Positions 1-13,907 are shown, counted from the first letter of the stretch. The stretch: 64,000 nt of DNA from Pardosa pseudoannulata (GCA_032207245.1 CM063502.1:139376673-139440672); one strand, 5' to 3'. Program-made: numbers and translations. Notes: generated by a model from the letters alone, not told the origin.

Positions 1-943
1 CCAATTTATTTTAGAATCTGATCGATACTTTAGGAGAAGATAAACTTTATTCGCTTTGAATTTTCCTAACCCTAACTCACCAAGAATCCATTATGGATGC
101 CTCTATCCATTCCAGGTCTGACCGTTTCATAAATTCAACAAACTGACAGATAACTGAAGCCATTATTATGTAGAGCATGATAGGTAGGTTGGTTTTGAAT
201 GCTACTGTTGACGTTTTTGCTACGCGAGGGCTAATAAGACCTTGTCTTACTGCTTAAAGCTAATTCCGAAAGGCTAGGAATACCCATACCAGCGTGGGAT
301 TGGGAGCTACGAACTGGAGCCAAATTGTAGCGTCCTACTCATTAGGGCACCTTTCGGCGTTGAAAAAAGGCATTAAAATATTAATTTTATACTTTGTTCT
401 GCAGGAATGCTAAAATCATACTACTATTTCACTCTTGGAATGGTTTAAGAGAACAATAATTTTCGAGCTGAAAAGTCTTGACTATAACCTATTTTTTTCA
501 ATATAAAACTAAAAGTTCTACTCTGTTAAGAATCAAATTTTCCTTAGGTCATTAAATAAGATTCTTAATGAAAATTATTTAGTTTTGTTATATAAAGCAA
601 GACATTTTTAAAAAACATAAAATGTGTACAACAACTGAGAAATTAGATATCTACCTAACTTCAAAATAACTTTTAAAATTTGCTGGATTAGAAATCTATT
701 TAAGTATCAAATAGAAGCTTGCTATCTGTTTTGTTTTCTGCGAATTTCAGTTATATTAATAGGAGAAATATATTTCGTTTTTATCAGGATACAGACCTTA
801 TCTTAAATTTTAAATTTATTAAGAGTTTTTAATTTTTTCTAATTTTAAAATGCAAGATATATTTAACGTTTTAGGTTTCCAGAATAAAATAGATATTTTG
901 CTTCATTGTCATATAAAAGTTTGCTTTCTAATAGACGTTTTTC
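1..943. other. AT-rich DNA, no gene recognised
   Basis: No coding frame, RNA gene or element boundary stands out here. A somewhat more GC-rich patch near 230-360 has no recognisable similarity to anything else in the window. Confidence 0.5.
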
Positions 944-952
944 AAACTTTAT

Positions 953-1136
953 CTCGCCGAACGCTGGACGATTGGTTAGGGCGCTGATCGTCGGTACCGG
1001 AGTTCGTGGGTTCGAATCCCACTATGGCATGGATGTTCGTAGCTGTTCGCAATCGGCTTTGAGCAGTAGGTCCCGATTTCATTAGGCCTCGTGTGCAAAA
1101 CAGTAGATCGTAGCGCTCCAAACTAAACAAACAAAT
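953..1136 (+). mobile_element. tRNA-derived SINE (family A), copy 1
   Basis: The head contains an A-box-like TGGTTAGGGCG (973-983) and a consensus B box GGTTCGAATCC (1009-1019), the internal RNA polymerase III promoter of a tRNA-derived SINE. The body (about 1030-1115) is shared with copies at 17983-18070 and 34173-34334. The 3' tail is an AAAC/AAACA-type simple repeat. The direct repeat AAACTTTAT flanks it (944-952 and 1137-1145), a 9-bp target-site duplication. An antisense open frame of 74 codons here is only the reverse of the SINE. It is not a functional tRNA, because no acceptor stem or cloverleaf closes around the boxes. Confidence 0.88.
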
Positions 1137-1145
1137 AAACTTTAT

Positions 1146-2011
1146 TTTGAGGAAAATGGATTTCATTTTTTTTTTTTGTGTATATTTTCTATGTTATTTT
1201 TAAAAATATTGTACTTAACATAACAAAATTAAATATTATTTTCAAAGATAGAGCATTCTTAATAAACGTATAATATATTTTAAGTAAAATGCGCAAGACT
1301 TATCGTTTTAGGATGGCACATATAAAGTCTATCATAATAATGTTATTTAATTTGGAAATGTAATGCATTCCTTTAAAATGCCTTTTAGTAGCATTTTATT
1401 TTTATTGAAACTTTACTGTAATTTCAAACCCAGGAAGTGTTTGAAAACTGGTTCTTTATAATAACTAAATCTTTCAATTTCTGAATGGATTTTCTTTTGG
1501 ATCCAATATCTGTTCGTGCTGTAAATTACTTCCCTATCAGCAGAAATTTGACCTTGAAAATAACTAACCTGCCTATTTTCCAACTAGTTATTCCAAACCT
1601 AAACCATGATCAGATTTCTACAAACGTGTGCTTTTAACATGGATCTAAAAATAGTAATTTTATTCAATTTTTATCAAGAAATTCAAAGCATAATTAACAT
1701 CAAATGTCAAACATCCCCTGCTTCCATTCCGAACTTCCATACATCATATTTATTCATGTATAACGTGAACTTTTTTCCCAGAAACTTAAGGAAAAAACTC
1801 TTGATGTGCATTATGCACGGAATAATTTTTACTGCTTCAAATAAAGACACGATATGTTTGAATACAGACGGGTATTCATGAAATTAAATAAGGCGAGAAA
1901 GATCTTAATATTTATAATTATTGTTGCATCTTTATATCACTTTTATTAAGTTTCTTTTATAGAACAGTGCTAACAACTCTAAAGCTCAATAGCTTTTCTC
2001 TAACTGGCAAT
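1146..2011. other. AT-rich DNA, no gene recognised
   Basis: The only open frame of note (1606-1881, 91 codons) has low-complexity residue composition, no recognisable motif and no conserved neighbour. I see nothing else in this stretch. Confidence 0.4.
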
Positions 2012-2689
2012 CAGGGCAGTAACTTGGGCGTGGCAAAAGTGTCATTTGCCAAGGGCGTATCAGTCATAGGGTCGCCGCATCGTGAGGAAAATGGGGTCCG
2101 AAAGAGGACAATCCGCCTGGAGTAAAAATTAGGATTTGTAAAAAAATTATTTTTTTTTATTATTATAAAGTCCAATGTGTTTAAAAATTATTTTTTATGA
2201 ATTTTCTTACTTTTTAAAATGCTCCTAGAGATTAAACTTTTCATGAATTCTTACAAAATGTTTATCAAACACTCCGAATATGTTCTTAATGTAAATCAGG
2301 GTATTCGTTTTAAATTTGGAATTCATTCAAGTTATTTAAATTAAATTTAAATTTAGAAATTTGCTAATTTTTTTTATGAAAATTCAACGTTTAAATAAAA
2401 AACATTCCCTTCAAATAAACTATTCAGTTTATCAGCAAGTAATACCCCATAAGTGTTCAAAAACATTTTTAAGTATTAATAGGGTAAAATAGAAGAAAAA
2501 ATTAAAACTTAATGTATTAAGAACATTTTCAGAATTAAAAAAAACTATGAAGTTCTTCTAAATGTATGATATGGACAAAAAACATGTTTAGATATTTTCT
2601 CACTATATTTGGTGATAGGGGCACAGAACAGTTTTTTTTTTTTTTTTTTTTTTTTGCTACGGGGACTAAAGGGCCTAGTTACGCTCCTG
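2012..2689 (+). mobile_element. non-autonomous hAT element, family 1, copy 1
   Basis: Begins CAGGGCAGTAAC and ends GTTACGCTCCTG, diverged forms of the inverted repeat CAGGGCCGTAAC seen in the copies at 3627-4260 and 31249-32550. The interior aligns with those copies along its length, including a GGCGTGGCAAAAGTG block near the start and a long poly-T tract near the end. The flanks CTGGCAAT and TTGGTAAC agree at 5 of 8 bases, the rest being C/T transitions, which fits an old 8-bp hAT target duplication. No coding capacity is seen. Its divergence suggests it is the oldest of the three copies. Confidence 0.82.
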
Positions 2690-3501
2690 TTGGTAACACT
2701 TAACAAATTCATGGCTGCATTGCCGGCAACCTGGAGATCTTTTAGTTTAGGGAATGTGGATTAAGCGATTAAGAGTTATTTAGTTTTTAGTAATAAGAGC
2801 TAATAAATGAAGTCGGTTGAAGAATAACCTTGAGATAGCTATACAGCCTCATTCATTTCGCCCCCGCAATTTTCCGCTATAATCTAGAAAGTCTCTTGCC
2901 TGCCAAAGTTAGAGTGCGGTATGTACATGATAGATATCTTCACCAAATTTTCCTGGTAAAACAACAGGGTATATGTTATATATGTGTGAAAACTATTATA
3001 TTTTTGTATAGAAAATGTATCATTTTAATAAATGGCGAGATTTTAAAATTATGGAAGCAAATACTGTATTATTCGAGTATCTCAGTTCCTCAAAATATAA
3101 TTCAAGCTTAATGTCTATTTTAAAAGTAAAAAAAGTTTGCTTTAATCCACTATTGGTCGGCGTCGAGTCTCACACGTACAGCGCTTTTGTGCCATATATA
3201 GTACATCATCCCTTACCACGAACAGAAAAAGTACATTATTGAAACTGAAATTGCTGTTACTTATACGACTATTTAAATTCCGCGATTATTTTGGTATTTC
3301 TGATGAGTGCTGAGAGATGATGTGAGGAGTCTTATAGTATAGTTGAAAAATGTGGTACTTGAATATTCTTTTCTAGTTTAAAACTTAGGTGCTTTATAGG
3401 AACATAGGAGATACTTGTACAGTATATCACATATTATACAGCAACTAGGGAAAGCAAAAAACTACTGACAAAAACATTTTGCATTTCCGGACTTGGAATA
3501 G

Positions 3502-3504
<3 letters not shown>

Positions 3505-3574
<70 letters not shown>
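3505..3574. repeat. (AT)n microsatellite, about 35 units
   Basis: Uninterrupted AT dinucleotides. The corresponding position in unit 2 (about 4944-4950) has only a few AT units, so the expansion happened after the tandem duplication. Confidence 0.97.
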
Positions 3575-3576
<2 letters not shown>

Positions 3577-3626
3577 ACAAAAAAATGCTTCATTTGAACT
3601 GGAAATTCGAAAAACAAAATTATGAA

Positions 3627-4192
3627 CAGGGCCGTAACTAGGGCGTGGCAAAAGTGGCATTTGCCACGGGCACATAAATCTTAGAGGCGCCACACCGTGA
3701 GGAAAATGGGGTCCGTAAGAGGATGATTCGGAGTAGAAATAAGGAAAAGTTGAAATTTTTTAATTATAAAATCCAATGTGTTTAAAAATTTTTTTAATGA
3801 ATTTTCTTATTTTTTAAAATGTTTCTAGAGGTTTAACTTGAAATAGATTTATCCCTAATATGTTTTAATATAAATTCGGGTATTCGTCTTTAATTTTTAA
3901 TTTATTGAAGTTATTAAACTAAACTTAAAATTAGAAATTCGTCATTTTTTATTAAAATATATAAAGTCCAAATAAAAACCATTCCCCTCAAATAACCTAT
4001 TCAGTTTATCAGCAAAATAATATCCCAAAAATGTTCAAAAATATCTTTAAGTATTAATAAAGTAAAATTAAAAATTAATATATTGGGAACATTTTAAGAA
4101 TCAACAAAATATTTTGTATGGATTCTGAATATATGATATAAAAACCCTGTTTATATATTTTCTCACTATATTTGGCGGTAAGGGTGCAGACT

Positions 4193-4228
<36 letters not shown>

Positions 4229-4260
4229 CACGGGCGCTAAGGGACCTAGTTACGGCCCTG
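3627..4260 (+). mobile_element. non-autonomous hAT element, family 1, copy 2
   Basis: Bounded by near-perfect inverted repeats, CAGGGCCGTAACTAGG at the left and CCTAGTTACGGCCCTG at the right (634 bp). No open frame is conserved. A poly-T tract of about 30 lies near the right end, as in copy 1. The uninterrupted target is visible at about 5003-5012 in the second unit of the surrounding tandem duplication. The flanks (ATTATGAA and ACCAATAA) do not form the 8-bp target duplication expected of hAT elements, and comparison with the empty site shows only about 2 bp of added host sequence. Either the right target copy was trimmed or the insertion was atypical. Confidence 0.9.
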
Positions 4261-4759
4261 ACCAATAACGGGTCAAAGGAATACATTCGTAACTTAAATT
4301 ACCAAGATGCGAAGAAATACCAATCAAATACCATTTATTACTGATAACACACATGAAGCAGTTCATTTCTCCAATGTTTAGGAGACCAAAAATGTCAGCC
4401 GGTGTCTCTCTCCACTTTAGCTTCTAGGAAAATGCATAAGATCAAAACTTCAGAGGAAAAAGTTAAGTATAACTTATTTTATGGCGTATGTACAAACTTA
4501 TTTTACTCATTTAATTACTTATTTTTTATTATTTGCTTTCCTTAGGAAAAGATATGTATAATTCTAAAGGTGACCTTCTTTCAGAGTGAAATGAGAGGGC
4601 TAACACATGAAAACACAATTTTTTATCAGAAGCTACGAGTTTAAAGCTTTCGGAAACAATGGAAATATTCCATACAAATAGCAGTGTAAGGAAATATTTT
4701 TAAATTGCCTTATACTGCTGTATATATTTCCTAAAAGTGCATATCTTTCCAACAGAAAT

Positions 4760-5503
4760 GATGTGACGAGTCTTATACTATAGGTGAAAAATATGGTATT
4801 TGAATATTCTTTTCTAGTTTCAAACTTAGGTGCTTTATAGGAACATAAGAGATCCTTGTACGGTATATCACATATTGGAAAGCAACTAGGAAAAGCAAAA
4901 AACTACTGACAAAAATATTTTGCATTTCCAGACTTGGAATAGAACATATATAAATCTCAACAATTAAAAATGCTTCATTTGAATTGGAAATTCGAAAAAA
5001 AAATTACGACCAATAACGGGTCAAAGAAATACATTCGTAACTTAAATTACCAAGTTGCGAAGAAATACCAATCAAATACCATTTATTACTGATAACACAC
5101 GTGAAGGAATTCATTTCGCCGAGGTTTAGGACAATAAAAATGTCAGCGATGTCTCTCTCCGCTTTAGTTTCTAGGAAAATGCATAAGGTCAAAACTTCAG
5201 AGAAAAAAGGTAAGTATAACTTATTTTATGGCGTATGTGCAAACGTATTTTACACATTTAATTACTTATTTTTAATTCTTTGCTTTGCTTAGGAAACGAT
5301 ATGTAAATTCTAACGATGACCTTCTTTCAGAGTGAAATGAGAGGAGTAACAGATGAAAACACAATTTTTTATCTGAAGCTACGAGTTTAAAGCTTTCGAA
5401 AACAATGGACATATTCCATACAAATAGCAGTCTAAGGAAATATTTTTAAATTGTCTTATACTGCTGTATATATTTCCTAAAAGTGCATATCTTTCCAAAA
5501 GAG
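4760..5503. repeat. tandem duplication, unit 2 (pre-insertion form)
   Basis: Aligns with 3319-4759 throughout but has neither the hAT element nor the long AT tract. Small open frames on both strands (around 5004-5292) are not conserved between the units and are probably chance. Confidence 0.9.
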
Positions 5504-6412
5504 ATGGTAGTAGTAAGTAGTTTTTGAAATGGCTAAGCAGAAGTAGAGAAACTAAACTTATTGTTTATGCTAAGGAAACTTTATTTTGTTTTACTTAAGT
5601 GCTAAGCAGTGTTTTCGATGTCATTTTAAAGTGCGCATGCTATCAGCAGAGCTTTTAAAATGAGTCCACCATTAGGTCCCCAAATAACCACGAAACTAGT
5701 TGATCTCTCTGTAAATGGGTTTCTTTTTTCGTAAAATACATGAATGTTTTGTTAGAATTGCAAAATAATCACAACAACAATACAATCTGTTCTCTTGAAG
5801 TACGGAATGTACTGTTTTTTTTTCCACAAATGAATGTACATTTCTCAGCATTCTTTATGTACGCTGCACTATAATTTGCTGTCTAGACAGGATTTAAACA
5901 AGGAATTTATCCTCAGTACTTAAGTATTTCGATTCGAGATGCAATTTATTCCACTGTTGCCTGTTGTTATTCCTTCGTGTAGTTAAACAAAACATGCCAA
6001 TCATGATGCATATGGCTAAATTATTTGCTTTTATCTTCAACCTATAAAGAAAAGTTAAAAGCAACATTTCTTAAAGGGTTCATAAGCATTATGAAAGTAA
6101 AATAATATCCACCGATAAAGAAAAGGAAAGGAATTGTTTCGAAAATGTACTTTGTTTTTGTTACAATATGTAAGTTTTTTAGATTTTTACCCGTGTCCCT
6201 GGTCTCACGTGTGACCCCTTTTCTCCGGTAATGCCTGAAGATATTCGATCCTAATGTCAGTTACACCCTGCTTGTCAAGTATCTCTGTAAGTTCCTCCTA
6301 GGTACCTCCCAAAATAGAACACCATATGAAAAGCTTTGTACTAAAATGTGGGTGTAATGGGGCAAATAGAGTGGAACTAACAGAATAAACTTAGTGTCAA
6401 GGGAGAGTTTCA

Positions 6413-6414
<2 letters not shown>
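5504..6414. other. AT-rich DNA, no gene recognised
   Basis: No repeat boundary, tandem array or coding frame found. Confidence 0.4.

Positions 6415-6481
<67 letters not shown>
6415..6481. repeat. (AT)n microsatellite
   Basis: About 33 uninterrupted AT units. The overlapping reverse-strand frame at 6261-6695 is mostly a translation of this tract and is not a gene. Confidence 0.97.
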
Positions 6482-6483
<2 letters not shown>

Positions 6484-7459
6484 GTATATATGCATGTATG
6501 CATGTATATATGTGTATCAAGAAACATACTTGGAGGTAGGGAAGGAGAATAAGAACAGAAATTAATTATGATTTGTTGATTTCTTAAATTTTGTTTCAAC
6601 AATAATTTAGAAATTTCTAAATAAGCTGTGTTAGTGTTGATAACATGGCAGCAGCGTAATACATTAGTAGTTCTCGAATGTACTTTAGAGCACACATTCT
6701 GAAACTATTTTGTCATAGCACTTCTGACTTGTGCTCGAGGCACGCTAGGCTGCTGTGACACCCACATTGAGGATCGGTGGCGTCGATCCTTTAATCTAGA
6801 GATAAATAAAATGACAATTCCTAGCAAGATTCGACAGTGGAGCAGCATAAATTTAAGCATAAGATAACATAAATTTTAAGTTTCTGTATGTCATCTTTAA
6901 CAGTTTCAAAATTTTTCTTGATTGTTGTCAAGCATCCTTGTCATACACTCACCCCGTTTGAGAACTACGACTTTAGAGTACTGTAAAACTTAGAGCTAGA
7001 CGTTTTCCTATACTTGAGAGACTTGGCTGCTAATAATAGTTATAAATTGATACGGTTCTGAAGAGATTTCTCTGAATAGAAATGTGGCGGACTATATGTA
7101 CATGCATTTAAGCCTCTTTACTCCATGCGCATCATTTACCGTACAGATTAATTTTTTTTCTTCAGCACCCTCACACACTACAGACTGGAAAATCATGTCT
7201 GATTTACCGTATCAGTATTCATATGATAGATCGTAATAAATCTTGAAACACAATACGATAAATTAAAAAAATAATAAATAAATAATCTGTCACTTGCAAT
7301 TTAAAAAATTGTTTTTTAAACTATTTTAAAAAATAGTTATATAATGTAAGCCATTATTTTTAAACGCTATTTTCAACCTATAACATTTCAGATACTAATT
7401 AGGTTTGTTCGAATACAGGTCAATCACTACAGTGATGGATCTCTTTGTTACAGCTGAAT

Positions 7460-7557
7460 CTCTAATTTGGTAGTAATATTTCACTATAATACCTCTAATT
7501 TGGTAGTAATATTACATTATAATACCTCTAATTAGGTAGTACACTGTGCATTATAAC
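7460..7557. repeat. 33-bp tandem repeat, three copies
   Basis: Units start at 7460, 7493 and 7526, each beginning CTCTAATT(T/A)GGTAGTA. Units 1 and 2 are nearly identical and unit 3 has diverged. Confidence 0.9.
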
Positions 7558-8220
7558 ATTAATTTTGTTTTTCTGCTAAATTTCAATGTTGGCGACAGAA
7601 CTGCACAAGAGGAAACTTAATTATAAAAAATGTTATGAAAACACAACATTTACTTAATGTACGGCTGAATTACTCCCGTAGATGTCCCCTTCTTCTAGAA
7701 TTAGCAATATAAAATTATCAATTTATGAATATTAAAGTTAAAAAACTAAAAAAATAATAATCTTTCGTCTTTGAAATGCAAACTGGGCTGAATTACAAAT
7801 GAGCTCGTAGAGTGCTGACATTTGGTGTCATCCTGATAAAGCTAAACCCTACTGCTGCAACTGAACGTTGGCTGAATCTGTTGGACTCTGCTCTCCACTA
7901 CTAGAATTCGCTATTACGACTCCTGCAGTTAGTATAAATGCTTCTAGCCGTTCGAAATTCGGAATTTTTCCAGTCTCCATCTCATTAATCCTCATCAAGC
8001 AGAAGCCTAGAGCTCCAAACCAAGACGAACTAAACCAATAATCCTAACTTGTAGTCGAAAACAGGCTTAAAACTGTAAGGTGTTTATTTAGTAGATAATG
8101 ATGTTTTTTCCGTCCACGACCTCTAATTTTTTGTTAATTTGTATTTATATTGCAAAATTTGTAATTAATACAAAACTAGATAATTAACTTAAAATGTATT
8201 AAACACATTGGATCACTCTA

Positions 8221-8735
8221 AATATAACTCGAAATGTTTCTTTTTTTATAAACTTTTCTGTGAAACAGTTTTATATTATGAAAACCAGCAGATGATTACA
8301 TTTATACAAAAGAAACAATAGCTGAAAGTCGATCTTTTCAAACATTATTTTGTAAATATAACAAGTGATAATAGTAATGATAATATAATAGTGGTAATAG
8401 TGATGAGCAGATACGTGTATGACAATGATAACACTACAGTGATATACTGAATCAGGTATGTAGAAAGAGAGATCTATATAGAGAAATATAACTCTGAATT
8501 TTTTATGAACTTTTGTGTGAAACAGTTCAATATTATGAAAACTAGCAGAAGATTGTATTTATACAAAAGAAACAATAGCTGGAAATCGCTTTTTTCAAAC
8601 ATTATTTTGTAAATATAACAGGTAAATAGTAATGATAATATAATAGAGGTAATAGTGATGAGTAGATATGTGTATGACACTAACACTACAGTGATATACT
8701 GAATCAGGAATGTAGAAAGAGGGGGGAGTACAGGG
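8221..8735. repeat. tandem duplication of about 260 bp
   Basis: Copy A (8221-8484) and copy B (8485-8735) share AATATAACTC, TGTGAAACAGTT, ACAAAAGAAACAATAGCTG and GTGATATACTGAATCAGG in the same order, with small indels. A 90-codon reverse frame across copy B (8474-8746) is not preserved in copy A and is unlikely to be a gene. Confidence 0.88.
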
Positions 8736-9768
8736 GGTCTAGACATGCCTACTCCTTAAAAACTTTGCATTCACTTTATAATAATATTAAAATTGAAATA
8801 AAAATACACTTTAAAACATATTTTTTTTCCAAATTGAATACTTAATAAAACTTTATATTTCAAATAAAAATTTCGACTTTCTGAAAATTTCTATCTATTC
8901 TTTAATTTTAATAGATGTTCTCTAAATTTTTTTTATTTGCATTAGCTGAAACATTTTACACAAATTGTTGCGAGAACATTTAGATGTATATAATATCAAA
9001 TTTTATATAAGTTTTAATGCAGTTATTAGTATCAAATATCAATATTAATTTTTATATAATTTTTCACTCAATTTTTTTTTCTATTTCTTACACACTCTTT
9101 TTTTTTAATGTCGTGAAATGACTCAGTTCAGTTTGAGACTCTCAAGAAATACTTGCTACGGCTCTGTACTGAATTACGAGAAGTATAATTATTACTAAAA
9201 TATGATGGAATGTGTTACAATCTTTGTTGCCTTATGATTCCCTTCCATAATTTTTTTTTTGTAATACTAGATTTAAGAAATTTAATCATTGATTTTGTAT
9301 TCTAAGCATTCTTTACATAACAAATATCTTGATGATTTTAATTTTGAGTCAGATTCAATGATAAAATAATTTTTGAGATTTCTTTCTTATTTTAAGTTTT
9401 ATTCAGTATATTTTTAAATCAATTTTTTTCAAGTTCTTGGATTTTAATTTTAGTAAACTGCCACACCTTCCGAGTAGGTTTTATATTTAGAAGTCACTTC
9501 TTAGCGGCTCTCAGCACTAACGCATCTCATCTATTCAATTGTTTTTTTCCTTTTGTTCCTTTGGGTAAGAGAACATTTGATTTTTTTTTCTGTTAGAATA
9601 CAAATGAGTCAATCCTATATTTAAGCTATGTTGTGTTTCATTCTGTTACTCATGATTGTCAAGCATCATTATTCCCTTTGTTCACATGTTATTTAATTTG
9701 CAAGTTTTTGTTTATTTGCTTTATTTCTCTGTTCTCAAAGATCTAATATTAGCACCAATATGCTGACT
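8736..9768. other. very AT-rich DNA, no gene recognised
   Basis: Long T-rich stretches. No coding frame or repeat unit is recognised. Confidence 0.4.
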
Positions 9769-9912
9769 TTATATATATAAAAATTTTATATTATATATAT
9801 ATATATATTTGAAAATATATATATATATAAATAAATATTTATATTATATATATTATATATATATATAATATATATATAATTATATATATATATAAATATA
9901 AATATAAATATA

Positions 9913-9949
<37 letters not shown>
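9769..9949. repeat. degenerate TA/AAT microsatellite
   Basis: Interrupted TA tracts with AAATATA variants. It directly abuts the hAT-derived block at 9950, as the pure TA tract at 11212-11464 abuts the related block at 11467. Confidence 0.93.
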
Positions 9950-9950
<1 letters not shown>

Positions 9951-10068
9951 CAGGAGACCTTGTAAAGGCTCCATAGGGACTTTAAGCATGATTGCAGACA
10001 ACACTTTAATAAGCAACTAATTTTATTAAAATTCTGGAAATAGAAAAGTCAAACAAAAATACTAGTAT
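9950..10068 (+). mobile_element. hAT-derived block X, copy 1 (fragment)
   Basis: Begins CAGGAGACCTTGTAAAGGCTCC and matches 11467-11587 almost base for base until ATACTAGTAT, after which a short TATA tract intervenes. The longer copy at 11467 continues into sequence shared with 15608-16250, so this is the left end of an old hAT-like element. Confidence 0.75.
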
Positions 10069-10092
10069 ATATATACACTAATAAATACATGT

Positions 10093-10224
10093 GACTTTTG
10101 ACTGTTTGCAGTGTATAAGACGCCATAACAATTTTACTAAACGTAGGTCTATTACATTTAGCAGAAGCTGTTGGGAGTGTCTGTTATCAGATGATACCGA
10201 GTTTGTCCTTTCATTTTAATGTTA
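10093..10224. repeat. block Y, copy 1
   Basis: Matches 11066-11211: both contain GACTTTTGACTGTTTGCAG and ATCAGATGATACCGAGTTTG and end near AAGGATGAT. In copy 2, block Y leads directly into a TA tract and block X. Here block Y lies after block X, so the two loci are products of a rearranged tandem duplication. Confidence 0.82.
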
Positions 10225-10764
10225 TAAGGATGATTCTAAGGTCAAAATACTAATTCTTGAATTATATGTTATCCTGTATTTTATTTTCAAATCATAATTT
10301 GAAAGCGTATTTGTTCATCCACTTCGTAAATTACCTTAGAGCATGATCCTGATGTTATTGTTTGTCTCCCTTTTGTGTCTACTGTTATTGACTTGAAGGG
10401 TTGTATCCATAATGGTATTCACGTAGTGATATCAATCCATTAATATTACCAACAAGAATGACGTTTCTCCGTACACTGTTTGTCCCAGGCACTCTATTAG
10501 TACAACAATGCTATGATGTCAGGAGAATTCCATTGTAATACCTACTGGACATGCTGGGATTCGACGGTTAGTGCATAGTAAGGAGAGCCACAAAATGGGA
10601 GATTTTACTATTCAGACGAGTATTTTCCTATTTGTAGTGTGCGTCAGTTCAAGCCGAAAGACTTCTCTGGCCACAGTGGAAATGTCTTCTATTTAGGTAA
10701 GCTACACTGTACATTTACGCACACACATATACATATATACATATGGGGATTTAAATGCATATAC

Positions 10765-10924
<160 letters not shown>

Positions 10925-11065
10925 AATTTTCTTTTTGTCTTTTTGATATATATACAAAAACCAAAATTATATTACCCTGGGCTTATCTTAAAACATAAAA
11001 GTTTAGATTATAATTCTAAGTCCCATCAGAATATTAATATAATCTGTGTATATATGCATAAAAAT

Positions 11066-11211
11066 GCATATGACTTTTGACTGTTTGCAGTTTGTAAGAC
11101 ACGATAATGATATTACTAAATGTAAGCCTACTATGTTTTGTAAAAGCTATTGGGAATATCGATTATCAGATGATACCGAGTTTGTCCTTTCGTTTTAATG
11201 TGATAAGGATG
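11066..11211. repeat. block Y, copy 2
   Basis: Second copy of the sequence at 10093-10224, leading directly into the TA tract and then hAT block X. Confidence 0.82.
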
Positions 11212-12230
<1,019 letters not shown>

Positions 12231-12277
12231 AGTCTTCCCGCTGGAAAAACCCGATATAATAAATGTAGCAATACATC

Positions 12278-12788
12278 CAGGGCCTGAGTTACAGAAATGG
12301 TGGCCCAGGGCAAACCCATTCATCCGTGTCCCCCTCACTCTGCTGTACACAGGTGGTGGCTAAGGGGGGATTATTACATGTAGTGATGCTTAAACCATGG
12401 CTCTCAGAGCCTATAAAATTGACTCACCAATGTAGTTAGTAAAATAAGATTAGTTTAAAATAAAATGAAAAATTATGATATAAGTAAAATTATAAAAATG
12501 TTACAAAAAAATTCTGGAAGGTAAAGCGTATATTAGAATTTTGTAAGTACTTACCCGAGAAACTTTCGGGCCTAAAACAGAATGTAACTGCGTGTTCTAC
12601 ATTTCTTGCAAGCTCTCTAATGATACTGAGTTAAGTCAAAAACTAAAAGAAGAAATTGTCGATAATTTAAAATGAATTCTAGACATACGCATCATATTTT
12701 TAACTTAAAATGGCAGTTAATTTGGGGTTCCCTTATGACCGGGGGCCCTGGAGATTGCACCGTTTGCCCTGTCGGAAATCGGGCCCTG
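12278..12788 (+). mobile_element. non-autonomous hAT element with target duplication
   Basis: Runs from CAGGGCCTGAGTTAC to GAAATCGGGCCCTG, whose reverse complement begins CAGGGCCCGATTTC. The flanks AATACATC (12270-12277) and AATACATT (12789-12796) match at 7 of 8 bases, the 8-bp duplication typical of hAT. The termini also share an internal CAGGGCAAAC in inverted orientation. No coding sequence is seen. It differs from family 1 in its interior. Confidence 0.8.
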
Positions 12789-12796
12789 AATACATT

Positions 12797-13907
12797 ACCC
12801 TAGTTTTTTATTATTATTCATAAATTAGCAATTAAAGAGTTGAACACTTACTGTAGATAAATAGTTAGTGAAATAATAATCTGTAAAGCAATCAAATAAA
12901 AATGTATGTACTGTAACCTGTGTAGTATTTGTATCCATTACAAATTTCAGGCTTTTTGCCGTGGGTTACAAAGTTTTATAGGTGGGCCGCGGTTCTCCCT
13001 CTTTCCTATTCTAGTATACAACTGATTAAATTTCCTTTTAAAATGATAATAATTTGCCCTTTTTTAGCTACCTTTTCTTATGTTGCAGCCTAAAATACCT
13101 ACCTAGTCGGTTCATTATCGCTGTAAATGAAGTTACGTGGCCGTTTGAATTCCTGGCGAGCTCACTGGTCTAGGAGAGAGGTGATAATAGGTATATTTAA
13201 AGCATGTATACATGCCAAAAAAACAAAAAGTTAACTCTTGAAAAAGAAAGAAAAAAAAATCACTAGAGTAAATGAAAGGGAAGGAAAAGTTTCTTTTTCT
13301 CTGCTTTCAAAGGAAATTTTTTTTAATGTATGATAAAAGTTCCTTCTGAAATCCTATTAGCGTTAAGAACGGATTTTAAAACAATATTCTCGTCCAAAAA
13401 ATGACAAAGTTATTTGAACGTGTTTCTGATTTTTTAGTTAGTGTATTTTTTATAAGTATAACGAAGCTAAGTAACAAGAAAACTAAAATATTTGACAAAA
13501 CTCTACTATATTTACCTTTCCGATCAATTGAAATATATTAAATTGTAATGAAAATTCTGCTGAAATGCTATTGTAAAGTCACATGCCATAAGAAAGAACT
13601 CATATCTTCTCCATAAGACATAGTAACCCTTAATTTGACAAGATATTTTTTCAAATATTTTTTAATTTTAATTTATGTTATTTTCCCATGTCTGTATAGA
13701 CATTAGGATCTCTGTAAAATAAACAAAAAAATATCATTTTCCATTTTTGAGATAATAAATGTCCACTGTGGCGAACACTGACAATTATGTTATATAGTAG
13801 TTATAAATATACATGTCCGGTGTAGAGGACTTAGCCAGATTAAGGGTTAAAATAACAGCTTAAATTGTTTAGATATTATAGTTTTTGTGTAAAAATTTCC
13901 TCAGGAT
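12797..13907. other. AT-rich DNA, possible hAT remnant near 12955-13000
   Basis: The stretch GTGGGCCGCGGTTCTCC near 12985-13000 resembles the reverse of a hAT terminus and may be the right end of the element starting at 11467. The rest has nothing recognisable. Confidence 0.3.

Larger units (their letters stand above)
3319..4759. repeat. tandem duplication, unit 1 (with hAT insertion)
   Basis: The sequence from GATGTGAGGAGTC at 3319 is repeated from GATGTGACGAGTC at 4760. Unit 1 is 1441 bp because it gained a hAT element (3627-4260) and a TA expansion (3505-3574). Without these it is about 740 bp, matching unit 2. The junctions at 3315-3325 and 4755-4765 share the word ATGATGTGA. Confidence 0.9.

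Noticed and set aside
953..1020. tRNA gene from the A and B boxes
   Set aside because: The boxes are present but no cloverleaf or acceptor stem closes, and the unit is repeated with target duplications, so it is a SINE. The same reasoning applies at 13957, 28030 and 34173.
942..1166. Reverse frame of 74 codons
   Set aside because: Lies antisense over a tRNA-derived SINE. The similar reverse frame at 34057-34344 has the same cause.
8474..8746. 90-codon reverse frame
   Set aside because: Falls in the second unit of a tandem duplication and is not maintained in the first. Composition matches chance AT-rich translation.
12955..13005. Right end of the hAT-like element starting at 11467
   Set aside because: The CCGCGG-containing word resembles a hAT end, but neither an inverted match to the left end nor an 8-bp duplication could be confirmed.
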